Assembly: GCA_963920765.1 (NCBI GenBank)
Contig: OY987251.1
Location: forward strand, 13,209,219-13,273,218
Direction: 5' to 3'
DNA: 64,000 nucleotides
Origin: Ulota crispa
Taxonomy: Eukaryota > Streptophyta > Bryopsida > Orthotrichales > Orthotrichaceae
Shown here: in pieces, positions 33,622 through 45,592 of the stretch
Layout of the letters: every line of letters begins with the position of its first letter
How positions within the stretch are numbered: the stretch's first letter is position 1
Notes under the pieces: model-generated
The model's input: only the letters and a program-made list of their open reading frames with translations
Databases searched by the model: none
Told to the model about the DNA's origin: nothing
Translations under genes and position numbers: made by a program

Positions 33622-34829
33622 AAGCTACTAGAGAGCTTGTGCTGACGAGCCTGAAGCAAATGGACCCATTTCGTGCGTTGGGTGTGTGACACGTGGATGA
33701 TTTCTTTTGTAACGTCCTCAGAGTAATGCTGCTGAGTTATTGTGTATTTGTGTCACACTCTTGGGATAGTGGAACTTGCCCTTTTCTCATCCGTTTGATT
33801 GCATAGAATGGATGATTGCTAACAAAGTTCTATTCGTTAGGGCGGGGTTGTGGGATTGGAATTTAGAACCCTGCTGTTGGCAATTGCTCAACGTGGACTT
33901 CTAGTAGGCGAGCCGAGTTTTCCATCATTCCCTTTCCATCATTCCTTTTCCATCACCCCTTGTTTCAGCTCTTGTAGCCATTCTTCAGCAATGAAAGGCG
34001 TGTCCAAAATTGGGTCACTAGTTAGTTTACATTGAATATTGCTTTTTGGGTTGCCCATACTACTGTACTTTCCCAACATTTTCCACTATGTCAATATTCA
34101 CGGATGGTACAGTAATTTTTATCCGTCATTACTGCGCGGTTAAAATAAGTGCAAGTGACCTGAAAGTTATTTTTCCTTTTCCATTGTGGTTGTTTTCATC
34201 CATTGCTTCACTCCATCTTTTGCATTGTTGGTCAGCTTGTAAGGTAGTCGCCGTAAAACCGTCACTTTAAAGGCTGTTCTAGATTTTCATAGGCATTTCA
34301 AGACATGAAGATTTTCTATCTAATTTTCCATCAAAGAGAAATGGATGCTAAATGTAACCCAATTTTTTTCATATTTTTTGAAGCATTATTGCATTATTGA
34401 TGAATTTTCAAAGTTTTTTGTAGTAGACACTTTTTCATGATTCTAGGCCTTCCATAAAGCGTCCCCTTGCAACTTGTAAATAGATCAAGTGAATAGAGGA
34501 GTATGATTGGCTCTTGCAGTAAAATTCACCTTTTCTTTTAAGATTAAGAGGGGTCCATTCAAGAACCACCTCATATCCATTCTGCATTACCTATGGAGCG
34601 CTTTAAATTTGAGTGACGGTTTTAGAGCAACTACCTTATCTTCATTTTGGCTTTTGCTTTTGCTTTACAATACACTTCATTCAAAAGTGTTAGTAAGATA
34701 AAAGTTAAAGTAAAAGTGGCTTTTACTTTTACTTCATACTACACTTCATTTCAAAAGTGTTGCCAACATAAAAGTAAAAGTGACTTTCACTTTAGATTTC
34801 CAAATGTAAATGTTCTTTCCCTCACCACC

Positions 34830-34836
34830 TATAAAT
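34830..34836 (+). promoter_or_regulatory. TATA box of small secreted protein gene, copy A
   Basis: TATAAAT lies about 200 bp before the ATG and is conserved in sequence and spacing in copies B and C. A pyrimidine-rich leader follows. Confidence 0.65.
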
Positions 34837-35033
34837 GAGATCATTCTTGGTTCATATTTCCCATTCTCATTTCTCTCATCTATCTCCATTCCTCTCCACT
34901 AGTTTTTTTTCTCTCCCTTCTACCACCTTCCATCATCTCTCTCATTTTCCACATTCTCTTCATTTCTTTGTCCTCATTTTCTTTCTTTTGTGTTTTTCAA
35001 GCATCTTAGAGAACTCCCACAAAATTTACCTCC

Positions 35034-35384
35034 ATGGCTTCCAAGGTCTTCAAGCTATTTATTTTTGCATTATTCATCCTTTCTTCCTAGACACTTGCAC
35101 TTGCAAGCAACAGTAGTTGTAGATTTGATGTTGCCCCTCCTCCTTCAAGGAAGATGGGGCCTTTTTCATTATCAAAACATCACCATGTGCCACATTTTCC
35201 TTTCCTCCATCCTGAGTGCAACTTGTTTGACCACTCGAGTTGCCCCGACCGGCCAACCCCACCCTTGGATGAAGAGCCAATGGAATGTATTGTAGATTGC
35301 TCAGTGCCCAACCCCCATCCAATTTGTGACCGCCTAGTGTACAACCCCCATCCAATTGTGGTTTGCGAGCATCAATCTAGATAA
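35034..35384 (+). pseudogene. Small secreted protein gene, copy A, with stop in the signal peptide
   Basis: It is the homologue of the intact genes at 45,272 and 57,288. The ATG is kept (MASKVFKLFIFALFILSS), but the next codon is TAG where copy B has ATG and copy C has ACA. The rest of the frame stays open to TAA at 35,384 and keeps MGPFSLSKHHH, the first cysteines and KPTPP-like region, plus a duplicated NPHPI motif. A downstream ATG (35,154) would lack the signal peptide. Either a recent nonsense mutation or a sequencing error is possible. Confidence 0.8.
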
Positions 35385-37085
35385 TTTTTCTTTTGGTGCC
35401 GCAATGAGGCCGTTGCCACCACTCTAGTGGCAACCCCCATTGCAGATGTGGACGTGAAGGCCAACCCTTGAAGTGAAGATTTACAACAACAAACACCATG
35501 CGGGGAAGTTGAGCATTGGCTAAGAATACTTGCACATCAACTAGAGTTAGGAGGACATAGGGTACATAAAGGTAGAATTTGAAAAAGGAACTTCTAAAAG
35601 TTGAATGTTAGATTACACACTTGTTTTTGATTGATGTTGGGCATCTTATCTTGAAAACCAAACTTGTTCAAAGCTAATTTAGTAAATTTTCAAGCTACTT
35701 TATTGTAATGATTTTTAACACTTAGAGCCATGTTTGAATCTTTTAATAAAAAATACTTTAAAGAAATTCATTGATGTCCAAATGATGGTGGTTGTAAATC
35801 TCAACTCAAAACCTTTTCTTTCCATTACTTTTGAATTGGGCTTATGTATTTTGGTTGGTTAGAGGGTGGAAAATTGAATTGTGTATAGATTGTTGTGTAA
35901 CTCATCAAGAATATTGCCTATTCTAACTAGGCAAATGACGTATTTAATTGGTTATGGGCTTTTTTTGTATGTATGTGTGAAGTTTTTATAATTTTAAACA
36001 TTAGGAGACCTTTGATGTTTTGCACATGTCTTTCAATGATTTGCAAATATCTTTTAGTGTTTTGGAAACAAAAGAAGTTTATTGAGTATTACGTTTGAAC
36101 CTTTGATATTTTATGAGTAGCTAGACCTGACGTTTAGTAGCTTCTTTGGTAAGACAATTTCTACTCATATGGGTTAATACTTGACATAAAATGGCTCTAT
36201 AAAATGGGAAATTTGTAGTTGTCAAAGTGTCTAACCCTATTTGTGCCTTTAGAGAAGCTACAAGCAAGAGTTCCAAATTTTCAATACAAAACTTTTATTC
36301 TAATATCCATTGTCAAATTTTCATATAACTAGTTGGCAAAATGCAAATTTTGGACAATTGAACATTGGAACATTTTTAGCCATTAGTGAACCAAGTAAAT
36401 TCATGGGTTTTTTATTTATATAAAATTGTTTTTTTAGGTTTTTGAGTCTGGGATCTCTTGGGCAATTTTTTTATTAGACTTGACGGCTTAGGTACAAGGC
36501 CATCCATGACATGTGGCACCCCACACTCCTCACTAAATTTCAATCCCTGAAATAATAGACTTTCCAAATGTAAGTTGTGTTATATAAAGCACAAATTAGA
36601 AGTATGCTGTGAATTTTCAAAATTCTTGTGAAATAATGAGGCGATACACCAATAACATACAAGAGATTTTTCAAACTTTGAATTTGAAAAGCCATAAGAT
36701 AAATTGATAAACTTTATTGAAGCGTGCTTTGAGCACAAAAGTGTTGGTTTTATGTATGATACATACTTGAACTCTTTGAAATTATACATTTGGTACAAGG
36801 AGATTTAGGCATTGAAATGGTACCAATCTTTGTAAATTAGCATGATACTTTTCAAAGTATAAGGTGGATAATAATAAAAATAAAATCTTTGCACACAAGT
36901 AGAAAGGTGGTAATAGTTGAGATCCAAGTTAGGTTGAAATACCAACCTAGGCATGTTCCCAAAAACACACTTAGAGGCGGGATCTTCTTCCTAACACTAA
37001 TGTCTAGTTATTACAACCAAATTAGTTCTCTAGGTTCAAATTCTTGTGATGAAAATGGCCAAAAACCTGCAATTTAATCCTAAAA

Positions 37086-38728
37086 GGTTCAAGCCCTTTT
37101 TCTAAGAAAGTCGTAGAAAACTGCCACTTTTGGGAGAATGAGTAGAAAAGATGTAATTATGGACTTTGTGAAATAATATTGGAGTATATGAAACATTGTG
37201 ACATCTTCAAATGTGTAGATAATATTAAGGCATAATACCTTCAAATCTTAGAATTTTAGGCAGTATATTAAGAAACGCAGTCAGAGTTCAAACGTTCCAA
37301 GTTTCCAACAAGAGATCTCCCACTTACTTCTTCTTTCTATTGTTATTGTTGTTGATGAACTTAATAAAGTCAACATTTAGTTAAGTATGACAAATGAATT
37401 AGCAATTTGAGATTTGACATTTTAATTTGAAGGACAAATTTTTACAACATTTCTAGCATGAGAGCTTTGAGAGAGGTATAGTTGGTTGCCTAATTGCTTC
37501 CCATCCCATAACGATTTTTGTTATTTAAAGCAACTGTTTTCCATCGGTCACAAGAATACCAAAATTCTCTATTAACACCATAAATTCAAAACTTTTTATG
37601 AAGCATTGGCTCATTGGGTGTATATCCACCGAAAGTTCAAAATCCAAAAAGGGTAACAGGAAGAAGAAAAGGCTATGAAAAGGAGGGTGAAAAGTCACTT
37701 GAAACTCAAGAAAGGAAGGAGAGGAAAAGGAAGGAAAAAAAAGGACAAAAAACCACCAAATTTCTTTATGAAGAAAAACATAACTAAGCTTCAACAAAGC
37801 ATACTAGTTGTTATTACAATGATGGTGGTTGTGCTTAATGGGCAAGCCCATAATTGACAATGAACCGCTTGATTTCACTTGTTCTCAATGTTGATAACTA
37901 GTTTCTCTCACTTGTCCAACTAGGTAAAGTTTTGTTCAACCAATGAAAAATCTCATCATTTGCAAAACCATAAAGATTCATCATCGTAGATTATTCAACC
38001 TGTTGATTGTAAAAAAATAGACAGTATTTGAAAGAGTTCACTATGCACAAGGAAATTGCGATTTTTGCTATGCCAGAGTTATAACTTTGGTGGGCCCGTA
38101 CATTAACTGCTCCCTTTTCATCAAAAAAAACTCTCTAACCCATTGTTTTCAGTACAAGTGAAGATGCTCTAATTGTATTTAGCCACCCAACAATCACACA
38201 CCTTGTTCCCCTCTTTTATTTGGATTTGACTTGTTCAAATGAAATGTCATTTGTCACAAGATTTGCCTTGCTTGGAACCAGCCTTAAAATTCCTCACAAT
38301 TTTTTACCTAAATCTTACCTTGATTTTGGACTCGTTATTGTTACACTAAAAAAATATGTAAAACTTGGATGAAACTGTCAAGTCCCTCCCAAGCAAACAC
38401 AATATTTGCTAAAATTGGGATGAAAGCTATTAAAATTAGTGTATTCTATAGATGAACTTGCACAAGTCATTGATTCTATCCATTTTTGTCCAATTTTTTC
38501 TTACCTGCTTGCATTGTTGGATGCTTGTCTCGCTACCAACAAAAAGAAGAAAAAAAAAATTAGAATGCTGCTTGGAGCTACTATTGTCTTTGGAATGGCA
38601 AATGAAAGAATCAAATTCTAACATTGGTGGAAGGGCCCACAAAGTCTTGAACAAAGTCTCATACAAAAGTACAAAACTACAAAACAATCATTGATCTCTT
38701 TAATTCACATCAATAGTTGTAGAAGAGT
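37086..38728. other. AT-rich intergenic, no gene seen
   Basis: A purine-rich stretch (about 37,675-37,760) makes spurious open frames on both strands. Nothing is recognised. Confidence 0.5.
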
Positions 38729-39016
38729 GCACTAAACATTGCATTTAGGTTGCCTTATTCTAAAAAGTTATCTCATGAATCATTGCATGACCACTTGGAG
38801 GCACATACAACTCTCTAGATCCTAGGATTTCACATAGTTTACAATTTAGATGCTACTAGTTTGTTTTTTGCAACTTTGTTCTTGTTGCCAAGCCCTTTAA
38901 ATTTTGTTTATAACAATAATCATTAATGAAAGTTATTGTAGCATCAGTGAGTATTTATATAGTGTAAAGTGTCAAGAAATTAGTGTGGGGCAACCTAAAT
39001 ACATTATTTATTGTAG
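38729..39016. mobile_element. MITE, CTACACTAAATATTGC family, at the left edge of copy B
   Basis: Its ends are GCACTAAACATTGCATTTAG and GGGCAACCTAAATACATTAT. Only the right end is present in copy A (27,809-27,852), so the edge of the A/B homology falls inside this element. Confidence 0.75.
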
Positions 39017-39135
39017 AACCTAAACTCTTAATAGTGATTTTTTTTTTAATTATATCCAAATTTTTAACACTATAACAACTTAAAAACTAAACAAACAAAA
39101 AGTGAACTAATCATTACATGAAATAGTCGCTATTA

Positions 39136-39362
39136 GCCCTTAAATGACCATAGGCCATAGTATATAGGCCGCCCTATAGTTGGCATTTGCTACCAATAAG
39201 AAGCTATAATTTCCGGTCTCATGTAACTTGCTAGAACAGCTTTGATCTATTCTCCAACTTCTTTGTTGATCTCAAATGTAGGAAAGGTGTGAAACTATTC
39301 CAACGACAAGAAAAAGATCTAGGAATGTACTGATCACAACTGCATGCTTAGACATTTAGGGA
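39136..39362. mobile_element. Harbinger/Tourist-like MITE, family H, copy 4, with proven empty site
   Basis: It is bounded by TTA on both sides (39,133-39,135 and 39,363-39,365). The aligned site in copy A (27,979-27,981) has one TTA and no element. The interior matches the copies in the APT introns. Confidence 0.9.
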
Positions 39363-40788
39363 TTAATGACTCTTAATTCTACCATATTTGTGTACATATA
39401 TGCACTAAATAATCTAGCTTTTCTTTACATTGTATGGAGGTTTGGCAAGGGCAAAAACAAGGAGAACAACCTCAAACAATCAATTAAGAATAGTTGAAGT
39501 ACACAAGTGGGAAGATGTCCAAATGATATTGCCATTCTTGTTCTTCATGTTGTAATGATTGACAAAATCAAAAATAAAACTTATATACCCTAAAGAATAG
39601 CCTCAAGCACATAAAATAGGAGGAGCTTTTGTTTTCCTTCACTTGAGGCCATAAGTTTGGGCCATAAGTACAAGCCTTGAAAAGCAAGGTTTGGAGTAGA
39701 AGGCATGATGGAGACCTTGTATTGTGGTGGGGTATCAATTTTGTTCAAAGATTCAAAAACATTTATTTTTTAGTTAAATAACTATATTGTAATGAAAGTT
39801 AAAAAAAAATTTCAAAAATGAATTGGCCTTTTCTTCTTAGTGGACACAATTTTGGTAATTGGAGTTGTGATAAATCTTATCTGTGGACAATGAATATACT
39901 TTTTGGAATTTTGGCCATGGCTCCAAGTGTGATGGCGTTAAGCTAAATTTCACAAATTCAATCATTGTAAGGCATGTATTAGGGCTTCCATGAAATGCAA
40001 AACACATGAAGATGGCCTCTTGTAATTATTAGGGAGATTCAAAGCTTTGCACAATTCTTTGATGAATTTTTAACAAAAAGAGTTCATCTCTCCTAGGGGA
40101 ATCAAGGCTTTTTTTTTTTTTTTCTTTGTCTTTTTTCTCACACAAGAGGGCCCCAACTTCTTGTTCTCTTATACACAAGATCCCATGCTTGCACTTTTAC
40201 GCACTACTAAATGCTCACATCTTTTGATTAACTTATGAAAAAGTTATTTTACTTGAAAAAGCCATTCTTTTTACATCAAGAAAAAATGCCCTATGAAAAC
40301 TTTGGTTCTCTCAAAGTTTGAAACCCCCTATCATCAAAGTATAGGAAGAAAAAGGTAGATAAATTTGCATGATGTGGAACCACTTCTTTACCCTCATTCT
40401 ATCATATAGTACCATACAAATGCATACAATGGATTAGATATATTGTATGATTGTATCATCCACCATAACGTTGTAGAACATAAAAGTTTCAAGATTTCCA
40501 ATCCACTAAGGTTGCACAAGAAGAGTCTACTACAACTTTGCTCTTGTTGCTGTTTCCAAGGCAACTCAAAACACGACCACATCTTTCATACCAAAAACTT
40601 GATATTGAAACTTGACCACTACATATCCATCATGACAACACCAATATTCATCTCAACCTAGAAAGCATAATGTTTCTTTAGAACACTACACAATAAGTAC
40701 ACAATAGTAACTGTCGCAAATGTGCTTGAATTTTGTGAAGAAACTATACTGAACTATTTCCATGCTATAACTTCAATTAAAACTGAAC

Positions 40789-41165
40789 AAAACTTTTTTA
40801 ACACAATTTTTTGTCTACTGAAGCAACATTGAAAAAAGTGCCAACACTTCTTTGAACACAGTTTCCACTCTACCGAAGCAACATTGAAGAATGCCAACAC
40901 TTCTTTGGACACATTTTTGAACACACTTTCTAGTGTATTGAAGCAATATTGAGGAAAACGCCAACACTATGTTGAACACATTTTCCAATCTACTGCAGCA
41001 ATATTCAAAAAAGTGCCAACACTTTTTTGAACACATTTTCCAGCCTAGGCAATTGAAGATAATACCAGTACTTTTTGGAACACATCATTCACTCTATTGA
41101 AGCAAAATTGAAGAAAAAAATGCCGACACTTTTTTGAACGCGTTTCCAGTATATTGAAGCAAAAT
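40789..41165. repeat. About 60-bp minisatellite, copy B
   Basis: Six to seven units (TTGAACACATTTTCCA, CTACTGAAGCAA-ATTGAA, GTGCCAACACTT) lie directly downstream of the LEA-like stop codon. Copy A has about five. The open frame at 40,815-41,036 is the repeat read in frame, not a gene. Confidence 0.75.
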
Positions 41166-41341
41166 TAAAGAAAGTGCCTCAGGTTTTTTCCTGAAGTAAA
41201 CCTTCTTCCTGACGCAGACTTTGTATGCAGAAACCAATACCCAGAAACCAATGTCGGTAACAACTTGTACCAAAAGGGAATCTGAGCCTATTTCAAAAAC
41301 ACATCACCCACCTCTCAAGAGATTCTTCCAACTTGTGACAT

Positions 41342-43430
41342 CTACGACAGCATTTCTGTGGCGACCCTCAAGTTGGCCTTGGAGGCGTCAGGCTGAGAGG
41401 ATCCTCCCTCGGAGAGCACCGTCATCACGTCATCACCACCAGCAGCCAAAAGCTGCTCCCCTGCAAAAGATGTTTTCTCCTTTGCCGTCTCTGCAATGGC
41501 CGTGGTGTCACGCTGCCCTTTCTTTGCAAGCTCTGCCGCTTGCTGCATAGCAGCCTCTCCGAGGTTGTTGTCACTTTGGATCTTAGTATCTGGCTCCTTT
41601 GCAGGGCCTAGTGATGGTTTTAATTCGTTCACCTTGTCCCATGCTGCTTGTGTGTACTGGGATAGTGTCTCCTACATTTTCAACAAACAATCTCAAAACT
41701 CCGCTATGTAATTCGTTTCTATGGAAGTAGCAAGCAAGCATTGGCTCTTTTGAGATCATTGATTGAACATGTTCGAATAAGACTCAACCGTTGAAGATAT
41801 GCCTAGAACTATGAAGTAAGCCTCATCATGTAAGAAACAGAATCCAAAATTTGTGGTTTTTAGTTGATGTAACAGCTTGGGAATGAGGAGAAGGACCATG
41901 GATTATTGTCTTTTGAATTGACACACAGTTACCGTGCATTCTAGACTTTGTTTAGAGTTTAGAGCATCCGCACCCTTACACGCAATCATTGACTCGCCTA
42001 AGATGTTTACATGTACTTCGGAGAGGTCCCTCAAATTTTTTATCCCCCACCCTTGCTCTTTAAAGGTGCCCAGAGATAGTCAACTAATCAATCCTCAAGT
42101 CGAATTTCGGATGAAGCTCACTAACTTGAGATGGATAGTGATTTCAAGGGCGATTGCTTGACAAACTTAATTTGAGTGTCAAAAGAACATTTTGAGGGAC
42201 CCTAAGCAATTATCATCCATGTGTTGCATTGTCTAACCTTGAGTGTGTAACAATGCAAATGCTCTTGAGGTAAGTACACCCAATACTAACCATGTACCTA
42301 ATGGCGTCACAATGTACACAAGGTGAACACTTTACAACTCAAATCAAGGTATGCTAGAGATAGTTTATCATTTGTGACATAAAAAATAAGCTATCTATGG
42401 TTTACCTAGATTTGAGTTCTAAAATGATCACCTTGTGTGCATAGTGATGCCATTAGGTACATGGTTGATATTGGATATACCTACACTAAATATTGCATTT
42501 AGGTTGCCTAGACAACTAAGTTGCTTTACCCTAGAAAGGTACCTCATGAATCATCATTTGGCCACTTGGAGACACATGCAACTCTCTAAATTTTAGAATT
42601 TCACATGCTTTACAATGTGGACGTTGCTAATTTGATTTTCCCCAACTTCATTGTTGTTGCCAAGACCTTCAAAAATTGTTTGTTGTAGTAATTACTGATG
42701 AAAATCACCAGCAGTAAATATTTATATAGTATAAAATGTCAAGAAATTAGTCTGGGGCAACCTAAACACAATATTCAGTGTACCTTGATAGAAATGATAA
42801 CCTAATTCTATCTGCACGTGTCCTAACACTTTTGTGCCAAAATTAACCGAACCATTGCACCCATCAACAGGATTGCTGTTCTCATATTTGCTTAACATCA
42901 CCTTAAAATTGTCCACCCAAACAAGTTAGATATTGTTGCCATTTGCACATCCAAGAATACATGAATATTAAATGCTTAATGATGTGAACACATGTCACCA
43001 AAACACGTATAGAAGTGGAAGAGAGGAAGGAAGGGGTACTCACAGTAGCCGAACTGGGGGCATCACCACCACCGGTAGTCTCGGTACCAGAACCCTGGCT
43101 GAATCCATAGAACCCATCCTTCGCAGCATGCAAACGATCTTCAACACTATCCATCACAGCTTTCACCGGCCCCAAATTCTTATTGAGCTGTTCCGCATAC
43201 AAATCCGGCTTTGGCCCTGCTGACACGTCATCGTCACCTTCAATAGCCACATTCCTCTGCTCTTTGGAAATCCAAGCTTTGGTCTCATCAGCCTTATCTT
43301 GCGGTGTGGCTCCTGATCCTTTGAAGTCCGGAGCAATGTCTGCAATGCTCTCTCCCGCGTGTGATGCCCTGCTGTAGATCCGTCCCTGGGGAGTGAGCCC
43401 GTGTTCTGGGATCCCCGGACTGCTTGCCAT
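41342..43430 (-). CDS. LEA-like hydrophilic protein, two exons (intact)
   Basis: Exon 1 is 43,044-43,430 (ATG at 43,428-43,430, 129 codons) with donor ACT|GTGAGT. Exon 2 is 41,342-41,671 with acceptor AATGTAG and stop TAG. Both are phase 0 and give 238 residues. The protein is highly hydrophilic, rich in Ala, Gly, Asp, Glu and Lys, and without cysteine. The second exon contains helix-prone stretches (QAAWDKVNELK, AMQQAAELAKKGQRDTTAIA, ETAKEKTSFAGEQLL) typical of LEA/hydrophilin proteins, which protect cells during drying. I assign LEA-like by composition and these stretches, not by a diagnostic motif. Three ACGT-core motifs lie within 830 bp upstream. The intron holds three MITEs. A divergently transcribed small secreted protein gene starts 1.84 kb away. 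A broken relative is at 32,039-32,505. Confidence 0.75.
41961..42266. mobile_element. MITE with AGAGCATCCGCACC end, in the LEA-like intron
   Basis: Its left end AGAGCATCCGCACCCTTACA pairs with the right end GTGTGTAACAATGCAAATGCTCT. It belongs to a block absent from copy A. Confidence 0.7.
42268..42482. mobile_element. MITE related to the 515-bp element of copy A
   Basis: The inverted ends AGTACACCCAATACTAACCA and the mirrored TGGTTGATATTGGATATACCT contain CCTAATGGCGTCAC/GTGATGCCATTAGG. It sits immediately beside two other MITEs in the LEA-like intron. Confidence 0.7.
42483..42783. mobile_element. MITE, CTACACTAAATATTGC family, in the LEA-like intron
   Basis: The ends ACACTAAATATTGCATTTAG (continuing GTTGCC) and GGGGCAACCTAAACACAATA (continuing TTCAGTGT) match the copies at 30,801-31,092 and 38,729-39,016. 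Confidence 0.8.
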
Positions 43431-43628
43431 TCTTGGGAATCTCTCACAAAAGTCTCAAAGTCAAGCTCTCTAATACCTCGTAAACAATATCTGTAAATAA
43501 ACACTACAGCGAAATAACAGAGTGAGGTTCAAAAACAGCATATCCAACATGCATAAACATCCTCTAACCCACCTTTAATCATAACATTCTTGAACATACC
43601 TATTTCTACCAAAAGCTTGATAACTATG

Positions 43629-44265
43629 ACGTGTCACATGGAATACAAGAAAAGTTACAAAACCTGTCAACCTCGGAATGTACGTTCAATTGACGTAACC
43701 CTAAAACAACACGGACTCGTCAATTACAACAGCAGACTTGGTGGTTTTTTACAATGTACACCAACTCAGAGATATGGCAAAACATTAGTAAACCCAATGC
43801 TGGCCAGATTTCAAAAGTTGCTGACGTCTGTAGATACTAGGAATACAAGAGAAAACAGGCACTGGTGGACGTACATTTCAATGCATAATTCTGCCGGTAT
43901 TGCCTTTATTAGTAGGGAGACTTGAGAAGACTTGAGAAGAATTGGGACAAATTGGGGATTTGGGGTGTTTGTAAAAGAAGTGCAAGGAGTTGAGAATTGT
44001 GATGTAAGCTCAGAGCTTATGGAGAGCTTGTGTTGACGAGCCTGAAGTAGAATGAACTCATTGCGAGTGTTGGGTGTGTGACACGTGGAAGATTTGTTTT
44101 GTAACTTCCTCAGAGATATGCTGCTGCCGTGGCGAGCTCTCGGAATAGTGGAACGTGCCCTTTTCTTATCCGTTCGATTGCGAAAGATGGATGACTGATG
44201 AGGGTTTTCTGTTCGTTAGGCCGGGGTCGCGGAGTTGGAACCCTGCTGGCAGTTGCTTGACGTGG
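43629..44265. promoter_or_regulatory. ACGT-core (ABRE-like) motif cluster upstream of the LEA-like gene
   Basis: ACGTGTC at 43,629-43,635, ACACGTGG at 44,081-44,088 and GACGTGGGC with core at 44,260-44,265 lie 200-830 bp upstream of the LEA-like ATG. ACGT-core motifs of this type bind bZIP factors in ABA and drought responses in plants. The same three are present in copy A (32,900, 33,689, 33,891) but all have lost their CG in copy C. They also lie upstream of the divergent secreted-protein gene. Confidence 0.55.
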
Positions 44266-45067
44266 GCTTCTGGTGGGCAAGCCAAATTTTCCGTCACTTC
44301 TTTTCCGTCTCTCTACTTCTGTCATTCTTTTTCCATCACCCCTTGTTTCAGCTCTTGTAGCCATTCTTCAGCAATGAAAGGCGTTTCTAAAATTGCGTCA
44401 CTGAGGGAGGGTCACCCATAAGCGTGGAAATAAGGGTTTTGGAGTAGGTAAAATAATTGACTAACTTTGAAAAAAGTATTGTAAGTTAGGAAGTGGAAAT
44501 CAAATATATTGGCATCAATTTCAAGGTTCCAACTCTAAGCATTTGTTCACAAAGATTTTTCAAAATCCAAAATCACTGAAATTGTAAGAACCATGTGTAA
44601 GAGATGCTAAAAACAAGGCTTGTTGGTTCTTAAATAGTGAGATGGGTACTCAAAACTTGAGGCTAGTCACCCACAACCATCACTTCATCACCCATAACTA
44701 TCACTTAATTAATTACCCATAACCATTTGATTTATATTTGTTAGTCCCTGACAATGTGAGCTAACGCCCATGGAGACATGACGGGGATGGGTGCGCCTAC
44801 CTTAGTTAGTCTAAATTGAATATTGCGTCCTTTTAGGTTGTCCCACACTAATTTCTCGACATTTTCCACTATGTAAATATTCATTGATGGTATAGTAATT
44901 ATCATCCATATTTATTGCGTGGTCAAAATTTGCAAGTGACTTGATAGTTACTTTTCCTTTTACAACAAGCTTTACTGCAAAAAAAAGTTATTAACATAAA
45001 AAGTCAGAGTAAAAGTAGCTTTCACTTTAGATTTTTTCCATATGTAAAAGTTCGTTACCTCACCACA

Positions 45068-45074
45068 TATAAAT
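45068..45074 (+). promoter_or_regulatory. TATA box of small secreted protein gene, copy B
   Basis: TATAAAT lies about 200 bp before the ATG at the same spacing as in A and C, followed by a CT-rich leader. Confidence 0.65.
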
Positions 45075-45271
45075 GAGATTATTCTTGGTTTATATTTCGA
45101 ATTCCCTTTTCTCTCATCTTTCTCCATTTCTCTTCACTATCTATTTTTCTCTCACTTCTACCACCTTCCATCATTTCTCTCATTTTCCACATTATCTTCA
45201 TTTCTTTGTCCTCATTTTCTTTCTTTTGCATTTCTTCAAGCATCTTAGAAAACTCCCACAAAATTATCTCC

Positions 45272-45592
45272 ATGGCATCCAAGGTTTTAAAGATCTTTCT
45301 TTTTGCATTTCTCATCCTTTCTTCCATGACTCTTGCACTTGCAAGCGGCACTAGTGGTCACATGCATATTGATCAAGCCACTATTGCCCCTTCTCCTTTA
45401 AGGATAATGGGCCCTTTTTCATCATCAAAACATCATCATGAGTCACAGTTTCCTTTCTTCAAGCCTGGGTGCAACTTGTTGGACCACACGGATTGTCCCA
45501 ACAAGCCAACTCCGCCCTCGAACGTAGAGCCAACCGAATGCTTGGATTGCCCATTATTCAACGAGTCATTGGATTGGTTTGAAGGTAGATAA
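45272..45592 (+). CDS. Small secreted protein, copy B (106 aa, intact)
   Basis: This single-exon gene starts MASKVLKIFLFAFLILSS, a classic signal peptide with likely cleavage after ALAS at about residue 25. The mature part contains MGPFSSSKHHH, then FPFFKPGCNL, CPNKPTPPS and EPTECLDCP. The cysteine spacing is C-x7-C-x14-C-x2-C, with a three-His run nearby. I do not recognise the family. A secreted peptide or small apoplastic protein is inferred, and His plus CxxC could bind metal, but that is speculation. The ATG is chosen by conservation with copy C; an upstream frame from 45,206 is only leader sequence. It is divergently paired with the LEA-like gene. Confidence 0.75.
   Translation: MASKVLKIFLFAFLILSSMTLALASGTSGHMHIDQATIAPSPLRIMGPFSSSKHHHESQFPFFKPGCNLLDHTDCPNKPTPPSNVEPTECLDCPLFNESLDWFEGR

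Larger units (their letters stand above)
27809..37085. repeat. Segmental duplication copy A
   Basis: It aligns in order with copy B (from about 38,968) and, over its right half, with copy C (54,145-59,320). The shared blocks run: MITE right end, unique spacer, 60-bp minisatellite, LEA-like locus, divergent region, small secreted protein gene, and 1.7 kb of 3' flank (the last shared with C only). It differs by insertions at 28,122-28,635, 30,330-30,560, 30,801-31,092, 31,251-31,565, 31,711-31,922 and 33,303-33,621. Confidence 0.85.

Noticed and set aside
37525-37857. Lys/Arg-rich and Phe/Pro-rich complementary frames
   Set aside because: They come from one purine-rich/pyrimidine-rich stretch; low complexity only.
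40815-41036. 73-codon frame with regular CSKKCW-like repeats
   Set aside because: It is the 60-bp minisatellite, a multiple of three in length, read in frame. The periodicity is of the DNA, not of a protein.
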